Source: Strongylocentrotus droebachiensis
Lineage: Eukaryota > Echinodermata > Echinoidea > Camarodonta > Strongylocentrotidae
Length of the DNA stretch: 64,000 nucleotides
Assembly (NCBI GenBank): GCA_035222895.1
Contig: JAVYIG010002751.1
Coordinates: 124,001 to 188,000, forward strand
Reading direction: 5' to 3'
Part shown: positions 21,258-33,800 of the stretch, piece after piece
Position numbering within the stretch: the stretch's first letter is position 1
How the letters are laid out: each line of letters starts with the position of its first letter
Position numbers and translations under genes: made by a program
The notes under the pieces: generated by a model
The model's input: only the letters and a program-made list of their open reading frames with translations
Databases searched by the model: none
Told to the model about the DNA's origin: nothing

Positions 21258-23024
21258 AATGTTGAACGACAAACTGAAAGAGTGATTTCATACAACTTAT
21301 TATCAGTTATATATATATATTTGAATTTTTAATGTTATTTAAGAGTGTACATTCAATTGCGATACTAGATACCATGCATTCGTTATGCATATTATCCAGT
21401 AATTTACTATTCTGTAATATGTGTTTTGTTGTAAATATGTACATAACCATTATGGTATCTCTAATGTCTAAGTAGTTCCTCTACTTTGGTTATTAACTCT
21501 CAAAGTATATGTTGCATTTTTCAAAGTCTAATACATACCGAAATATGCTAAAAGTTACTTTTTTATGGGATTTAAAAACAAATCACCGTCTGTACTATTA
21601 TGTTGCATTAAGATATTATAAATATGCAACAACGTTTTCTTGAACGAGAAAGCAAAGCAAATAAAAAAAATGTACCATTTATTCATTACGAGGATACCAA
21701 ATACTTTGTATATGTGTTTATACATGTTCTTACTTATTCTTTAATGCTGTTATGAATTTATGTTCATGATTTTATTGTTCCTGATTATGTTAAACAGGGC
21801 TTCATGGAAGACCAACATTATTGGTGATAATGAGTCACCCTGTCTAAATATTAGAAATGAATAAATAAATAAGAGTTATGCCAGCAGAAAACTAGATAGT
21901 GAAGATAATTGTCGATGTTGAGGACAGCAAGGTACTTTAATTGGTCTGCAATCGTATTTGAAAAGTGATTCTTGCATTTTTCAGAACTGTAACTTTTAAA
22001 AAGAGCGAAGCGTAGGTCGGGTGATATTTCCAAGACAAAAACCTTAGTTTTCAAAAAAGAATTGTCAGTACTATTACACGATGTTTTCATTACTTTCTGA
22101 ATGATACATGGGTTCATAGCAAACACTGCTATTCAGTCGACTGATTCCGATTTCTGTCGGAAATACCAAAGCCTTTCATAGTAAGTAGTTAACTACGAAT
22201 AAAAACGAAATTGATAGTTGGTAAATGTTCGTGTCACCATGTTATGATTAGCTCTCAAGCATAGGTCCTTGAACTATTTTACTTTGTTAAAGGAAACACT
22301 CATCCCTATTTCTTTATTCCGTGGAATGGAATAAATGTTCCTAACGAGTTTAGCAAGGGTGCTAAAAATGAGTTTAAAAATAGGTAGGAGATGCATAAGT
22401 AGAGGTTCATTTAAGAAAACACGTATATTGCCTGGAAATGGTGAAGAAGAAGACACCACACAAAAAACATTCAATGGTATATTTCCCCTGAAAATAGCAA
22501 TTGTGCGTTGAGCAGCCCTGGGCTGTGGGTTGAAGCTGCGGGGTCGGGAGGGTGGAAGAGACGGTAAACCATAGATTTGTTTTATCAGGACAACTACCAC
22601 TGGGCTATTCTCCAGCTCCGGCCTTGATTACGGGATCTTTCTTATAGGTCAACCTAATCTGGAAGTAAGAGGCCGGAATCTCCCACCCCCCCTCCCACAC
22701 CTTTTGGGGAGTTAGGGTCAGACTACAGTTTCTCCCACCCAACAAATGAACTCACGATAACAAAGAGTACATGTAAGCTACATGCATACATAAAATGAAA
22801 GGAATAAATATATAGAGTATACGTAATAACTAGTCTCAATAACAACCTCTTGTATAACGTTAGCAAGTGGTAAAATATAGGGTAACTAACAAAAAAAGTC
22901 ACGTAGCGTACTTGCCAAAGCGTGAATATTCGTTATTCATCGGCCTGTATAAACAAAAAATGTCAACCCTACACTTCGTATATAAGAAAGCTTGTATCTG
23001 CACAAGTCCTCAAAACCTGTTAAC
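21258..23024. other. Intergenic, possible LINE tail near 21790-21872
   Basis: GGCTTCATGGAAGACCAAC through GTCTAAATATTAGAAATG and an AATAAATAAATA tail resembles a LINE 3' end. The rest shows no gene. Confidence 0.35.
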
Positions 23025-23949
23025 GTGATTACGTGAGTAATCATCACAAGCCTTATTTTCCTTTTCCCTTTTTATCACTACTCAAGATGTTCAAGTCTGA
23101 TCCCACCTCAACATTCATTGAATTATCGAACCTTTGACCTGTGCCATGGTGTTTACTAAAGGATGCAATGAAGCTTGCAATTCTATAGCAATGATAATAA
23201 GGAAAGTTTTCTGACCAAATTTGTTTTTTAATACTTCCTTGTTCGATATATTTTCATACACTTAGAGTACATTACATTTACAACAAACGGAATCGAAGAG
23301 GTAACGTACTCAACATGTGATAACGTGGTTACCTGAGTGATTGCAAGCTGTATTACAGGCTGTATTCTTCGTCTTTTTAATTCGTTTTCACTGCTCGAGT
23401 TGTTCAAGTTTGATCCCACCTCGACATTCATTAAAATATCGAATCTTTGACCTGTGCCATGTTGTTTTCGAAGCGTGCAACGAAGCTTGCAATTTTAATG
23501 CAATAATGCTAAAGGAAAGTTTTCCCACAAAATTAGTTTGTTTAATACTTCCTCGTTCGATATATTTCTACACATTCTCAACAAACGGCATCGAAGAAGT
23601 ACAGTACTGGCAACAATAATGCTAACGGGAAGTTTTCTGACAATTTTTTAAAAATAATTCCTCGTTCGATATAATTCTGTACATTGTATAGATAGAAATG
23701 GTTCATTAAAAAAAGATCATCGCAGCCGACGGCTGAATTGCGATCCATTTCACAAAGATATAATACAATTGCAATTCAAATTCAAATGACACAAAATATG
23801 ACAAAAATCGAAAATCAAACATATAGACATTTCATAAAAATGTATTGATCAAATTCAAATTTTTGTTAAAAAAGAATGAGAAAGTGAGAGGTGTAGAGAG
23901 GGAGAGTTAGAGTGATGAGAAAGAGAGATAAAGAAAGAAAGAAAGAAAG

Positions 23950-23984
<35 letters not shown>

Positions 23985-24510
23985 TAGGGGGAAAAAGAGT
24001 AAGAGACAGACAAAGGGGTCCTTGTTATTATACAGTTGAGGGGAGATGACAAGAAACATTCAGAAATGCAGAAAATCGAGATAAAAACTATTAAGGTCAT
24101 TCACATAGTGCAATCATGAACTCTGAAATTATTAAAAAAAAATATATTAGCATTACATTTTATTATAAAGAAAGTTTATAAAGTACATTACATTCACAAC
24201 AAACGGCAATGAAGAGGTAAAGCACTCAAAACGTGAATGTGATTACGTGAGTAATTACAAGATGTATTCTCCCTTTTTTAATTCGTTATTACTGCTCCAG
24301 TTGTTCAAGTTTAAACCCACCTCAATATTTATTTAAACATCGAACCTTTGAACTGTGCCATTGTGTTTACTAAGGGTGCAACGAAGCTTGCAATTCTATT
24401 GCAATAATTTCCGACAAAAATTGTTTGGACACATTACTTCCTTGTTCGATATAATCCTATACCTATAGAGTATATTACATTCACAACAGACGGCATCGGA
24501 GACTTATTAG
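23025..24510. repeat. Tandem repeat of about 310 bp, three units plus fragment
   Basis: Units near 23025-23335, 23336-23610 and 24185-24510 share GTTCAAGT, CCCACCTC, ACCTTTGACCTGTGCCAT, GAAGCTTGCAATT and CTTGTTCGATATA in the same order. A short fragment is at 23611-23690. The last unit is separated by unrelated sequence with a microsatellite. Confidence 0.8.
23951..23992. repeat. GA microsatellite
   Basis: AAAG repeats pass into about 19 GA dinucleotides. Confidence 0.9.
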
Positions 24511-24629
24511 GTAAGGAACATGTTTATGGGTTTTATATTTATTTATATATTCTTGATTTGATGTTTTATTGTTGATTAAAGTTATTATTGGTAGGTTTAC
24601 ATAAGAATATTTTGGCAAAATAACATTGC

Positions 24630-24830
24630 ACACGCGATAGCGACTTCTTTCGAAAAATCAACTCAAGGGAATTTTCAATACCCCATTGTACATCTATATC
24701 CTTTAGAAATCAAGTTCGGAATTCGCAATGCGTCATTGTAAAGTTCGCACGTTCCAAAGAATGATGGCGGATGAGGCTATATATTGAAATTACCTTAAAA
24801 TTGTTTTCAAAAGTTTTACGATAATGTTCG
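24630..24830. mobile_element. Foldback repeat, family also at 10245 and 12355
   Basis: TTCGAAAAATCAACTCAAGG near the left end is matched in inverted form by CCTTAAAATTGTTTTCAAAA at the right. The middle carries CATTGTAAAGTTCGCA. Confidence 0.55.
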
Positions 24831-25057
24831 TTTTTCAATCTCCATCCTTACACAACTTATCATTAAACATCATATCACTTACAAACATCGTAGTTAACTC
24901 TTTGACATACACTAAACTATAAACTTAATAAAAGTCTTAAAAACGCGATCTAAGTTAATGTGAATTTCAAATGGAACTCATCATCTGGTAATTTTCCTTT
25001 AAACATCTCTTAGGATTATCTTCTCGAACTACCAAGGATCGAATACAAGAGGCGATC

Positions 25058-26080
25058 ATGCCACCAGCAGATGTATTGAAGCTGGGCGCCATGCTCTTCT
25101 GCTTGCCTCATATCATTCCGTCGATCTACTCAGCTCCTCTCTCCTCCTACCTGGTATCATCCTTTACCAGTCCTGACCCCACCCTACCATTCAACCACAT
25201 CACCATCAACAACATCACTGGATATGTCTATATAGGAGCACGGCAGAGACTCTATCAACTCAACTCAGATCTAACTCTCAAACACACTGTGGATACTGGG
25301 CCATGTCCCCTAATACCAAATGAAGATATTAATGTCAATAATATCAAACTTCTTCTGGTAGCTCCATCACCTGAGGATAAGCTCATCACATGTGGTGGCT
25401 GTGATGGTTACTGTGAGACGAGAAGTCTGACTAATATATCACATGATGTAGTGAGATATGATTCTAGTAATTATGCTCAAATTGTGACAACATCAGATGC
25501 ACCCACTGTTGGAGCTGTTGTTTTAGGTGCTGAGTTTGTAAGGAATGGCGAGGGTACTGTAGATGGTGGGTTGTACTTATTCACAGGGATCAGTGATGCA
25601 ACAGTAAGCATTCGATCTGTCTCAAAGCGCAGTCTTGTGGACCTGGAACCTAGACAACGGGTACAACAACCGGCATCTTCTACCACACAGAACATTAAAC
25701 ATTTGATCTCTTACATGGAATATCTCTACTATTTCATCTCAAGAGGAGATTCTGTATACTTGGGGCGACTGTGTCGTAATTCATTAGACATACAATTTGC
25801 ATCCTACACAGAGATAGAACTACAGTGTGGATCTCACAATGTGATCCAGTCTGCTCATATCGGACTAGCAGGATCCCAGTTAGGTGACTCATTGAATATT
25901 GAGAGTACTGATGACCTTCTGTATGCTGTATTCACAAGTGGGAGTTCATCTGCTCTTTGTATCTATACGATGAGTGATGTACAGCAGAGCTTTGAAGATG
26001 CTGTCTTGGGATGTATCCAGGGAGATGAACACGAGTTAGGATCAACAAACGACTACCTTCAAGACAGCACCTGTAACTCA
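25058..26080 (+). CDS. Plexin copy 2 exon: signal peptide and most of the sema domain
   Basis: Codes 341 residues. Features are a signal peptide at about residues 1-25, then sema strands such as GYVYIGARQRLYQLNSDL, CGGCDGYCETR, and YYFISRGDSVYLGRLCRNS. The cysteines match the conserved disulfides of plexin sema domains. It ends at a GTAAGT donor after CNS. Confidence 0.9.
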
Positions 26081-29000
26081 GTAAGTCAATTAATGCTCAA
26101 AGTATAAGGACTATCAGAGTTTACATTGAGTTGAGTTTATTTGATTTGATTTGATGCCATTTGACCTGATTTGATCTGATCGGATTGATTTGACTGACTT
26201 GCCTTACAATATCTAAACACGGTAAACTCCAGCCTATTTTTTCTTGGAGCCCCTGTATGAAATCAACGTCAATCCAAGGTTACATTCACGAAGCAAATCT
26301 TATATTCGGATGTATATATATATATATATATGTACTTGTGTAGATACAAGATGAAATAGGATATTAAATTCTTGTTTTCTAACAAAAGGATATTGAGTGA
26401 ATATTATATATCTATTAATTTTTGTAGTATTATGTTGAGATGTACTGAATGTGCACATCAAGTTAAAAACCCCATTCTGAAATGGGAAAGGGTAATCATC
26501 AGGCTTACATTTTTAAGAATTTTGGATTACTACTGATTTGAAATTAACACAACATTATACCAAGGATTTAATCTGAAATAATGCATATGCAAATAATCAT
26601 ATCCGGACACCTAAACCCCTAGATAAGCACCCCTTGTCAACTACCCCCTATGACAACAACCCCTAGGATAGTTGTCCTAGAGGATGGTTGTAGGTGGTAG
26701 CTGTGTGGGGATGGTTGTCGGGGGGGGGGGGGGTAGTTTTCCAGGGGTGGATGTCCAGGGGGTAGGTGTCGATCCTAGAACCGCAATTAATATCCTTTGA
26801 ATTTCAGATTCGAATCAGAAAAAATATTTCTCTTTGTTGCTAGTTGAACGTGAGAAAATGTAAAACCTTTTTTGTCTAGTATTTGGAGCAGTATCCTGGA
26901 GCTTTCCCTCTGCCAGGCTCTGATTAGTGCACAGCTAACTAGATTAGGCAATTCATTTTGTATACAAAAGTTTTTCACTGAAGATAATGACACAGACATT
27001 TTTACAATCGTACATTCTAAACCAGGCCCCTCACCATACAAGTTTGAGCAGTCATCGCTCGCTCATATTGACTTGTTACATACAACCAATCACAAAATCT
27101 GGAAAAAATGCTCTCTTGCAAAATACAGCAGTACACAGAAAATTAAATTGATTACATTTTCTCCCTTTGCCTAATCCACCATCACCCCTTCTGACATGAT
27201 ACACACCTCCATAGAGAGGGCACCATGTTAGAACTGTCATTGGAGATGATTTATTAACGTTTACGTGCTCCATTTTTTTTTAATGACAGTTGGCTTTCAC
27301 CTCATCAGATTCAGTCCGGTGTACAGTTTATGATGAAGATGATGGCTTGATATGAATCTCTACCAGTATGCTAGTGGAATGCTTCCCCTCTCTGCCTAAT
27401 CAACCACCACCACTTGTATTGATACGATACCTCCACCTCACCTACCAGAGGAAGACAGCTAGCCATTATTTTAAACTTTCGTTCTAAATGTTATATAGTC
27501 CAGAGTATGCAGCCTATTACAAAGACGAGTAATGCTTTTCTATACTGGTAACTCAGTGGAATGGTTCCCCTTTCTTCTTAACTGACACATCAAAATTACC
27601 TGTATCTTTCTCTCTCCATTGTGACACTTTCATTGCCATTATCTCTCCTTATGTTCTTTTGGCAGTTTCCTGTCAGATACATTCCACCAAATTCAACACA
27701 GTGTACAGCTTATATTGAAGAAGATGGTCGTGGACAGACTCTCTACCGGTATGCTAGTGGTACAGTTCCCCTCTCTGCCTCGCCCATCATCACCATTCCT
27801 GATGTGACATGCACCTCCATAGTGACAACCATAGAGAGACAACATACTGTGGCATTCATGGGAGATACACAAGGATACCTTCATAAGGTTAGTGTACATA
27901 TGCATACAGGTAAAGTCTTAAGGTATTAACTGGACAGATAACAAAATTCTAACTCAATTTAGGAGACCATTTTTTTTTACTTAACATAGGATTTGGAATA
28001 CGGAAAGTATCTGAATTCAGGTAAGATTTTCACCACCCTTTTACTGAGCACATTCAAAGAGGAGAAGCTGGTTTATCAATTATACAAAAGAGAACAAAAT
28101 AATATGAACATCGCAAAGTAGCATAAGGAGTGAAATATTATCTAGAGCAACACACAAAAATGTACTGTAATAAAGACTTATTCAAAGATAATAAATCAAA
28201 TATACATTTACATGTAGCTACATATAAACATTAATTTCTCTCACAAAATTATTCCTTTTGTTGGATTAAAAAAGAAAAATAACTTTTCTACAAAAATACA
28301 TTGTAGTCTATGAAACATACTAATATACAAATAATTAAGGGAAACGAGTGCAATGGTGAATACGTACTGCGGGAGGTTAAGTACAATGAGCGAGATTCTA
28401 TCTGGCTAATTACAGTGCATATCACTAATAGTAATACATCCGTGTATTTGTTTTATCGACAATACGAATATTCATTTGTGAATTAAGAAACAAACGTGGT
28501 CAAAATGTCACGCCAATTGCCTACGGGGGGGGGGTGCATCATTTACTTTGAATGACATCACAATACATGATTTTAGCCACAAAAACTTAATGCTATCACA
28601 GTGTGAGCATCAATGTTGCCATATGAAACTGTGCAATAATTTTGTTCGCCTCCGAAAAACAAATAGGCGCATCTCAGCCATGCACCTCTAGCCGTGGATT
28701 ATCACTTTTTGACGGGAACTTTTATGCACGGTACGCATGGTAGGCATGGTAGGAAAGAATAATGCACGGTCACATGGTGTCATTTGACCAATTAGATTGC
28801 CTATAACATTCTAGAACCCATTCTATTTTCAAAGGGTAAGTCCATCCTAAAATTGAGTTGGGTTTAGTAGAAGCGGAAAAACGCAAGAAACAGGTCAGTG
28901 AAAGTTTGAGGAAAAACCGATTAAATTTAAAAAGTTATGAATTGGTGAAGGTGCGATCAATCATAAACCAGCAACTCTGTGACGTATCTTGAGAGCTACC

Positions 29001-30804
29001 CTCCCGTTTCCCATGTACTAACAAACTTTTTCTATTGACCTTTCCAATCATACATTCTCCCTAAATATAATTATTTGCAAATATGTTTTTTATACAACCC
29101 CGGTATGACACAAATCTATTCTGTCATACAATTTTTCATCTGGATATTGCCTAAACTTTCACTCGTTTGTTTTTTCTCATACTGGGTAGTCTTGCATATC
29201 CAGCTCTAAATGGGGACTACAGGAGTGACTTTAAATCGGTCAAAATACTAGCGAACACCATGAAGATAGATGAATGAATGAATGTAGCTTTATTTCAAGA
29301 CACACCTGTGGTCCCCATTGTAATAATAGCTAGACAAGCTTCTTTTTATCCAGCAGGATACAGAATTTTGTTTAAGACATTACATTTTTGAATAATTATT
29401 GTATTGATGAGTGGGCCTGCACTCTTCTAAAATATTATTTGTATCGGTATGTTCTATCAATCTAATTTGCTTGTTTTGACAGGTTAATATTGTGAATAGC
29501 TCATTTGGCTATGCCTACGAGACTGTCCCTCTTGGAAGTGGATCTGTTTTACAAGACATATTTCTTGATAAATCTACAGAGCAGATAACATTGGCCACAA
29601 GTTCAGACCAAGGCTCACAGGTAGGATATACAAGTATTAATGTGTGAATATGCTATAGATGCTTGACGTAGATACGATTCTAGGCTTGGGGTTCATCTTT
29701 TCATTTTCTATATGTGCCTTGCTTATATCCATTCATAATCTTAAACAACGTGGGGAGATTGAAGATTTTCTTAGGAGAGGGTGCTAGAGCCCCCCCCCCT
29801 CTCTCTCTCTCTTAAAAAAAAATGTTGTATAGCTTCTGGCCAGTGCATGTACTCTATGCCCATTTTGTTATTACACACATATAATCATTAGGTATAATTA
29901 TGATGAATCTTATACATGTGTGTTCTTGGCCTGGTACACAGTGCTAGACTTTGATTCAGTTTATCAACCTTGTCATTGAAATTAAATTGCCCTATCTGTC
30001 CAGATGAAGAAGATTGAAGTGTGAGAAATTGTTAGAGTAGCACTATATTAAATGATGATTTGCTTTAGAATGGTTTGTAATGCACTATATTTTTAAGGAT
30101 TAAGGTTTTCTTTATTGTTCACAAGATATAACATAATCAAATGAATAAGCAATATAGAAATTCTATACCATAATATGAACCAAACATTTTATAAATGATT
30201 ATACAATAATTTAAATAAATCATTTAAGATTGGCAGTGGCAAAACATAGTGGTGGAGTCTATTAAAAAAGCATCGCTTGTATTTTATAGACCCCTTGAGA
30301 ATAAACAAGTTTCCATGTGATTCTTATAGTTTTAGCATAAACATATAGTTTTCATGATATTTTTATTTTTAAATATCCTAATTCATCTTTTGAGTGGACA
30401 AAATTCAAAAGAGTGAACTGTAAAGTACATGTATTATCTATGTTCGTAAATCGTATTATTTTTCTTCACCATATGTTATAACTTGACTGTTATAAAATGA
30501 CTGTATGATATCATGATATTAACCTGCTCAACCATGCTACGAATTACGTCTTACCAAATGATTAACATTTAAAGGGGAGAAATCATTTTGCTCTGTATAT
30601 TTGCAATTCCGTTCTGTAAATCGATATTAAATGTTTGAATGCACAAAACGATGAAACCACTTTTTGGTAGACAAGTCGCTACACTTGCTTTGATTTTGAA
30701 GTGCACGCAAGTGAACTTTGAGCGGAGCCTTCTTATATTTCCCCCTTTTTTGCTAAACAATCAGTCGTTCACTATTTTTGGAGCTTTGGATGTAATTTAT
30801 GTTT

Positions 30805-30838
<34 letters not shown>

Positions 30839-33800
30839 GGGGGGGGATATTTGGTCTGTTTAAAGGGCAAGTCCACTCCAAAAATAACTTACTTTCAATA
30901 GAATCAGAAAAATCAGACAAACCAATCAAAAAAAGTATGAGCAAAATCTGATAACTAATAAGAAAGTTATGAATTTTTGATGACATGAAAACCTAAAATC
31001 ACGAGACAAGTTGGCAACTCACTCATGGGCCTGTGACCACATTGCCTCACCATCCACTAATTGTTTTCTTTATATTGATAATATAAATTTTCTTTTTTCC
31101 ACTTAAGAATCTTATTTCTTTACACCAGCATCCAAGTTAGATTGATAGTAATATGTTTTTCTGTGGATGCACTAAAATAGAGTAATTTTTTTCAATTAAT
31201 TCTTGGAAAATGCAAATTTTGATGAACTATTTGTCTAAAAATGAATAATTATGTATATATAATATTCAGAAGATAGTATCGATTCTTAAAAAATCATAAA
31301 AGATTTGGTGAAATATCATGCACACAATATGATACATATCACATAATCTGGGCAAAGGCAAGAGGAAATCAAGTTTTGGGGGTAAAAAAGGAAATTAATG
31401 GGATTAAAATATATAATGCAATCGATAAATAGTGAGGACATGACGTCAAAAACTGATAACCAAATTGGCACTTTGTGTACTGATTTTCATTGTTCCATGG
31501 TTTTACATACTTTTTCAAAAATACATCTTTCTAATATCGGTTATCCGATTTCGCTCAAACCTTTTTTGATCGGTTGTCTGCTTTTCCTGCTTTTATTGTA
31601 AGTACCTTGTTTTTGGAGTGGACTTGCCCTTTAAACGTTTACTTATTTGACCAAATACAAAACGATGCACAGTAATCAAAGATATGTGTATCGGGATGAT
31701 CAACATAAAGAAAATAATTCAACTCGTTTTTCATTTTATAATATCAAAATGTAGGTCCTGACATTGAATTTGACAAACTGTGGGATATACCAGACCTGCG
31801 ATGAGTGCATTGGAGGCAATGGAGGAAATGATGGAGACCCTTACTGTGGATGGTGTACTCTTGAAGCAAGGTGGGTGCTTTTGTACAAATGGGTGAAATA
31901 ATGGAGACTCTTGCTATGGATTGTGTACTGTAGAACAGCTTCTCAACCTTTTTTAAGTTTAGGCCCACTTCGGATGTAAAAACGACACAAAATATTAAGA
32001 ATGAATTCTGTGATAATCGTGCAGTAGCATATCTAAGTATTGTTTTGCACCCGGGCCTTACAATAAAATTGCACCCGGCCCCCCTGTCCCAACTATCAAC
32101 TGTTCAAGTGAGTGAGCAAATCAAATGAGCTGTAGACTGATTCCATAATGATCAAACACACATTTACTTGTGCATTCTACCCAATATGGGTATGAAAATT
32201 AGCAAGGGGGCATTGCAATGATGGGCGTATGGGTATATTGTCGCGGGAGGGGGGGGGGGTGAGGCCACTGACTGCATATTAACCATCCTGTGCATTAATG
32301 TAAAAGAAGGAAAAGAAACAAAAGATTTTAATTCGTCATCAAAATACTCTATATATGATACAAAAATATTCTCGAATAGTAAGTTTTAAGGTGATGGCTG
32401 ACCGGATATTGGATATTTAACCGGAACAATTTCGATGCACGAGAATTCTGAAACAAGTTGAACCCTAAGTATATACTGTACCCTATTGGGACGCAAGAGT
32501 ACTAAATCCTGAACTACATATCATGCGAGGGAAAAAGGCAACCGATTTAAGAAATGTTTGCGGTTTATAGTCCGTTTCCAATGCACTTCACCCTGTATTT
32601 AGATTTTAATAGAATTAAAAATCATATGTGGATGACCTTGTTTTTACACATCAAGAATTGATTATATATACTCATCAATAATTGATTCTATATACTCACA
32701 TTTGTTCTAAAGGTGCACAAGATATGAGGCATGCCCCTTACGTGACGAGTCAACTCGATGGTTATCATACAATGCCGTACAGTGTGTATGCATCTCTGAT
32801 GTCCAGCCAAACAGTCTGCCTTATCATCAGACACAACAAGAAGTAAATACAAAAGTAATTTCACTGTCTCAGATTTCCCTTTATCTTCTGCATATCCATG
32901 CTGGTATTGACCCTTTAAAGGTGTTTAAAATATATTTTGCACTACATGTAAATATCAGTTATAAGTGATACTAGACTAGCTTAATATTTAGGACTCACCA
33001 TGCAGAGACTTCTGACATGATCAGTTATAACAAAAATCAAAAATTGTATTATTAGGCCAAGAGCATTAGTTTTAACATGGACATTTTTGGTAACAAGCTG
33101 ATTTTTTCAGGATAGGTCCAGGAATATGTCTAGATTAACATAATAAAAGTCCTCATAAATCCTCCTTGAGCGTTTTCCGTAATCCAAGATGGCGTCCAAA
33201 ATGGCCGCCATTTCCTGAATTTCTTATAACTTTGCAACTAGATAACCCAAATACAAAATTTAAATGTCTAAATATATGTTTTTTAGCATAAGGAACTCAA
33301 TAAAATACATGTTGATAAATTTTGAAACACACAAGTAGCTATAAACCACTTTTAGCCATTTTCGAAATCCAAAATGGCGCCCAAAATTGCTGCCATTTCC
33401 TGTATTTCTTCTAACTTTGCAACTAGATAACCCAAATACAACATTTAAATGTCTAAATATATGTTTTTAAGCATAAGGAACTCAATTAAATACTTGTTGA
33501 TAAATTTTGAAACACACAAGTAGCTATAAACCACTTTAGCTCTTCCCGAAATCCAAAATGGCACCCAAAATGGCCATTATTTCCAAATTTATATCATTGT
33601 AAGTAGATACGTAATGAAATATAATCAATGTCTAGACTAGAAAAGCACCATTGAAATAAATATAAGTACAACAATCATTTAATCAAAAAGTACTTCTTAT
33701 GCATAAAGTACTCACACACACACCCACATACACATATGGCTGCTTCCATCATCCTCAACGATATCAGACTGACAGTGTGCAACCGTGAAGAGTACTCAAC

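Larger units (their letters stand above)
20589..21258. mobile_element. Non-autonomous inverted-repeat element, TA-flanked
   Basis: TAGTCTTGTTCAGACGG at the left is matched in inverted form by CCGTCTGAACAAGACTA at the right. A TA at each end fits a TA target. No coding is seen. It contains two further inverted-repeat elements. Confidence 0.6.

Noticed and set aside
22274-22600. 108-residue minus-strand ORF in the intergenic region
   Set aside because: No domain, no splice context and no codon pattern; likely chance.
23855-24100. Serine/leucine-rich ORF
   Set aside because: It is the GA microsatellite read on the other strand.
30753-30986. Lysine-rich small ORF
   Set aside because: It is the translation of the poly-T run next to the MITE.
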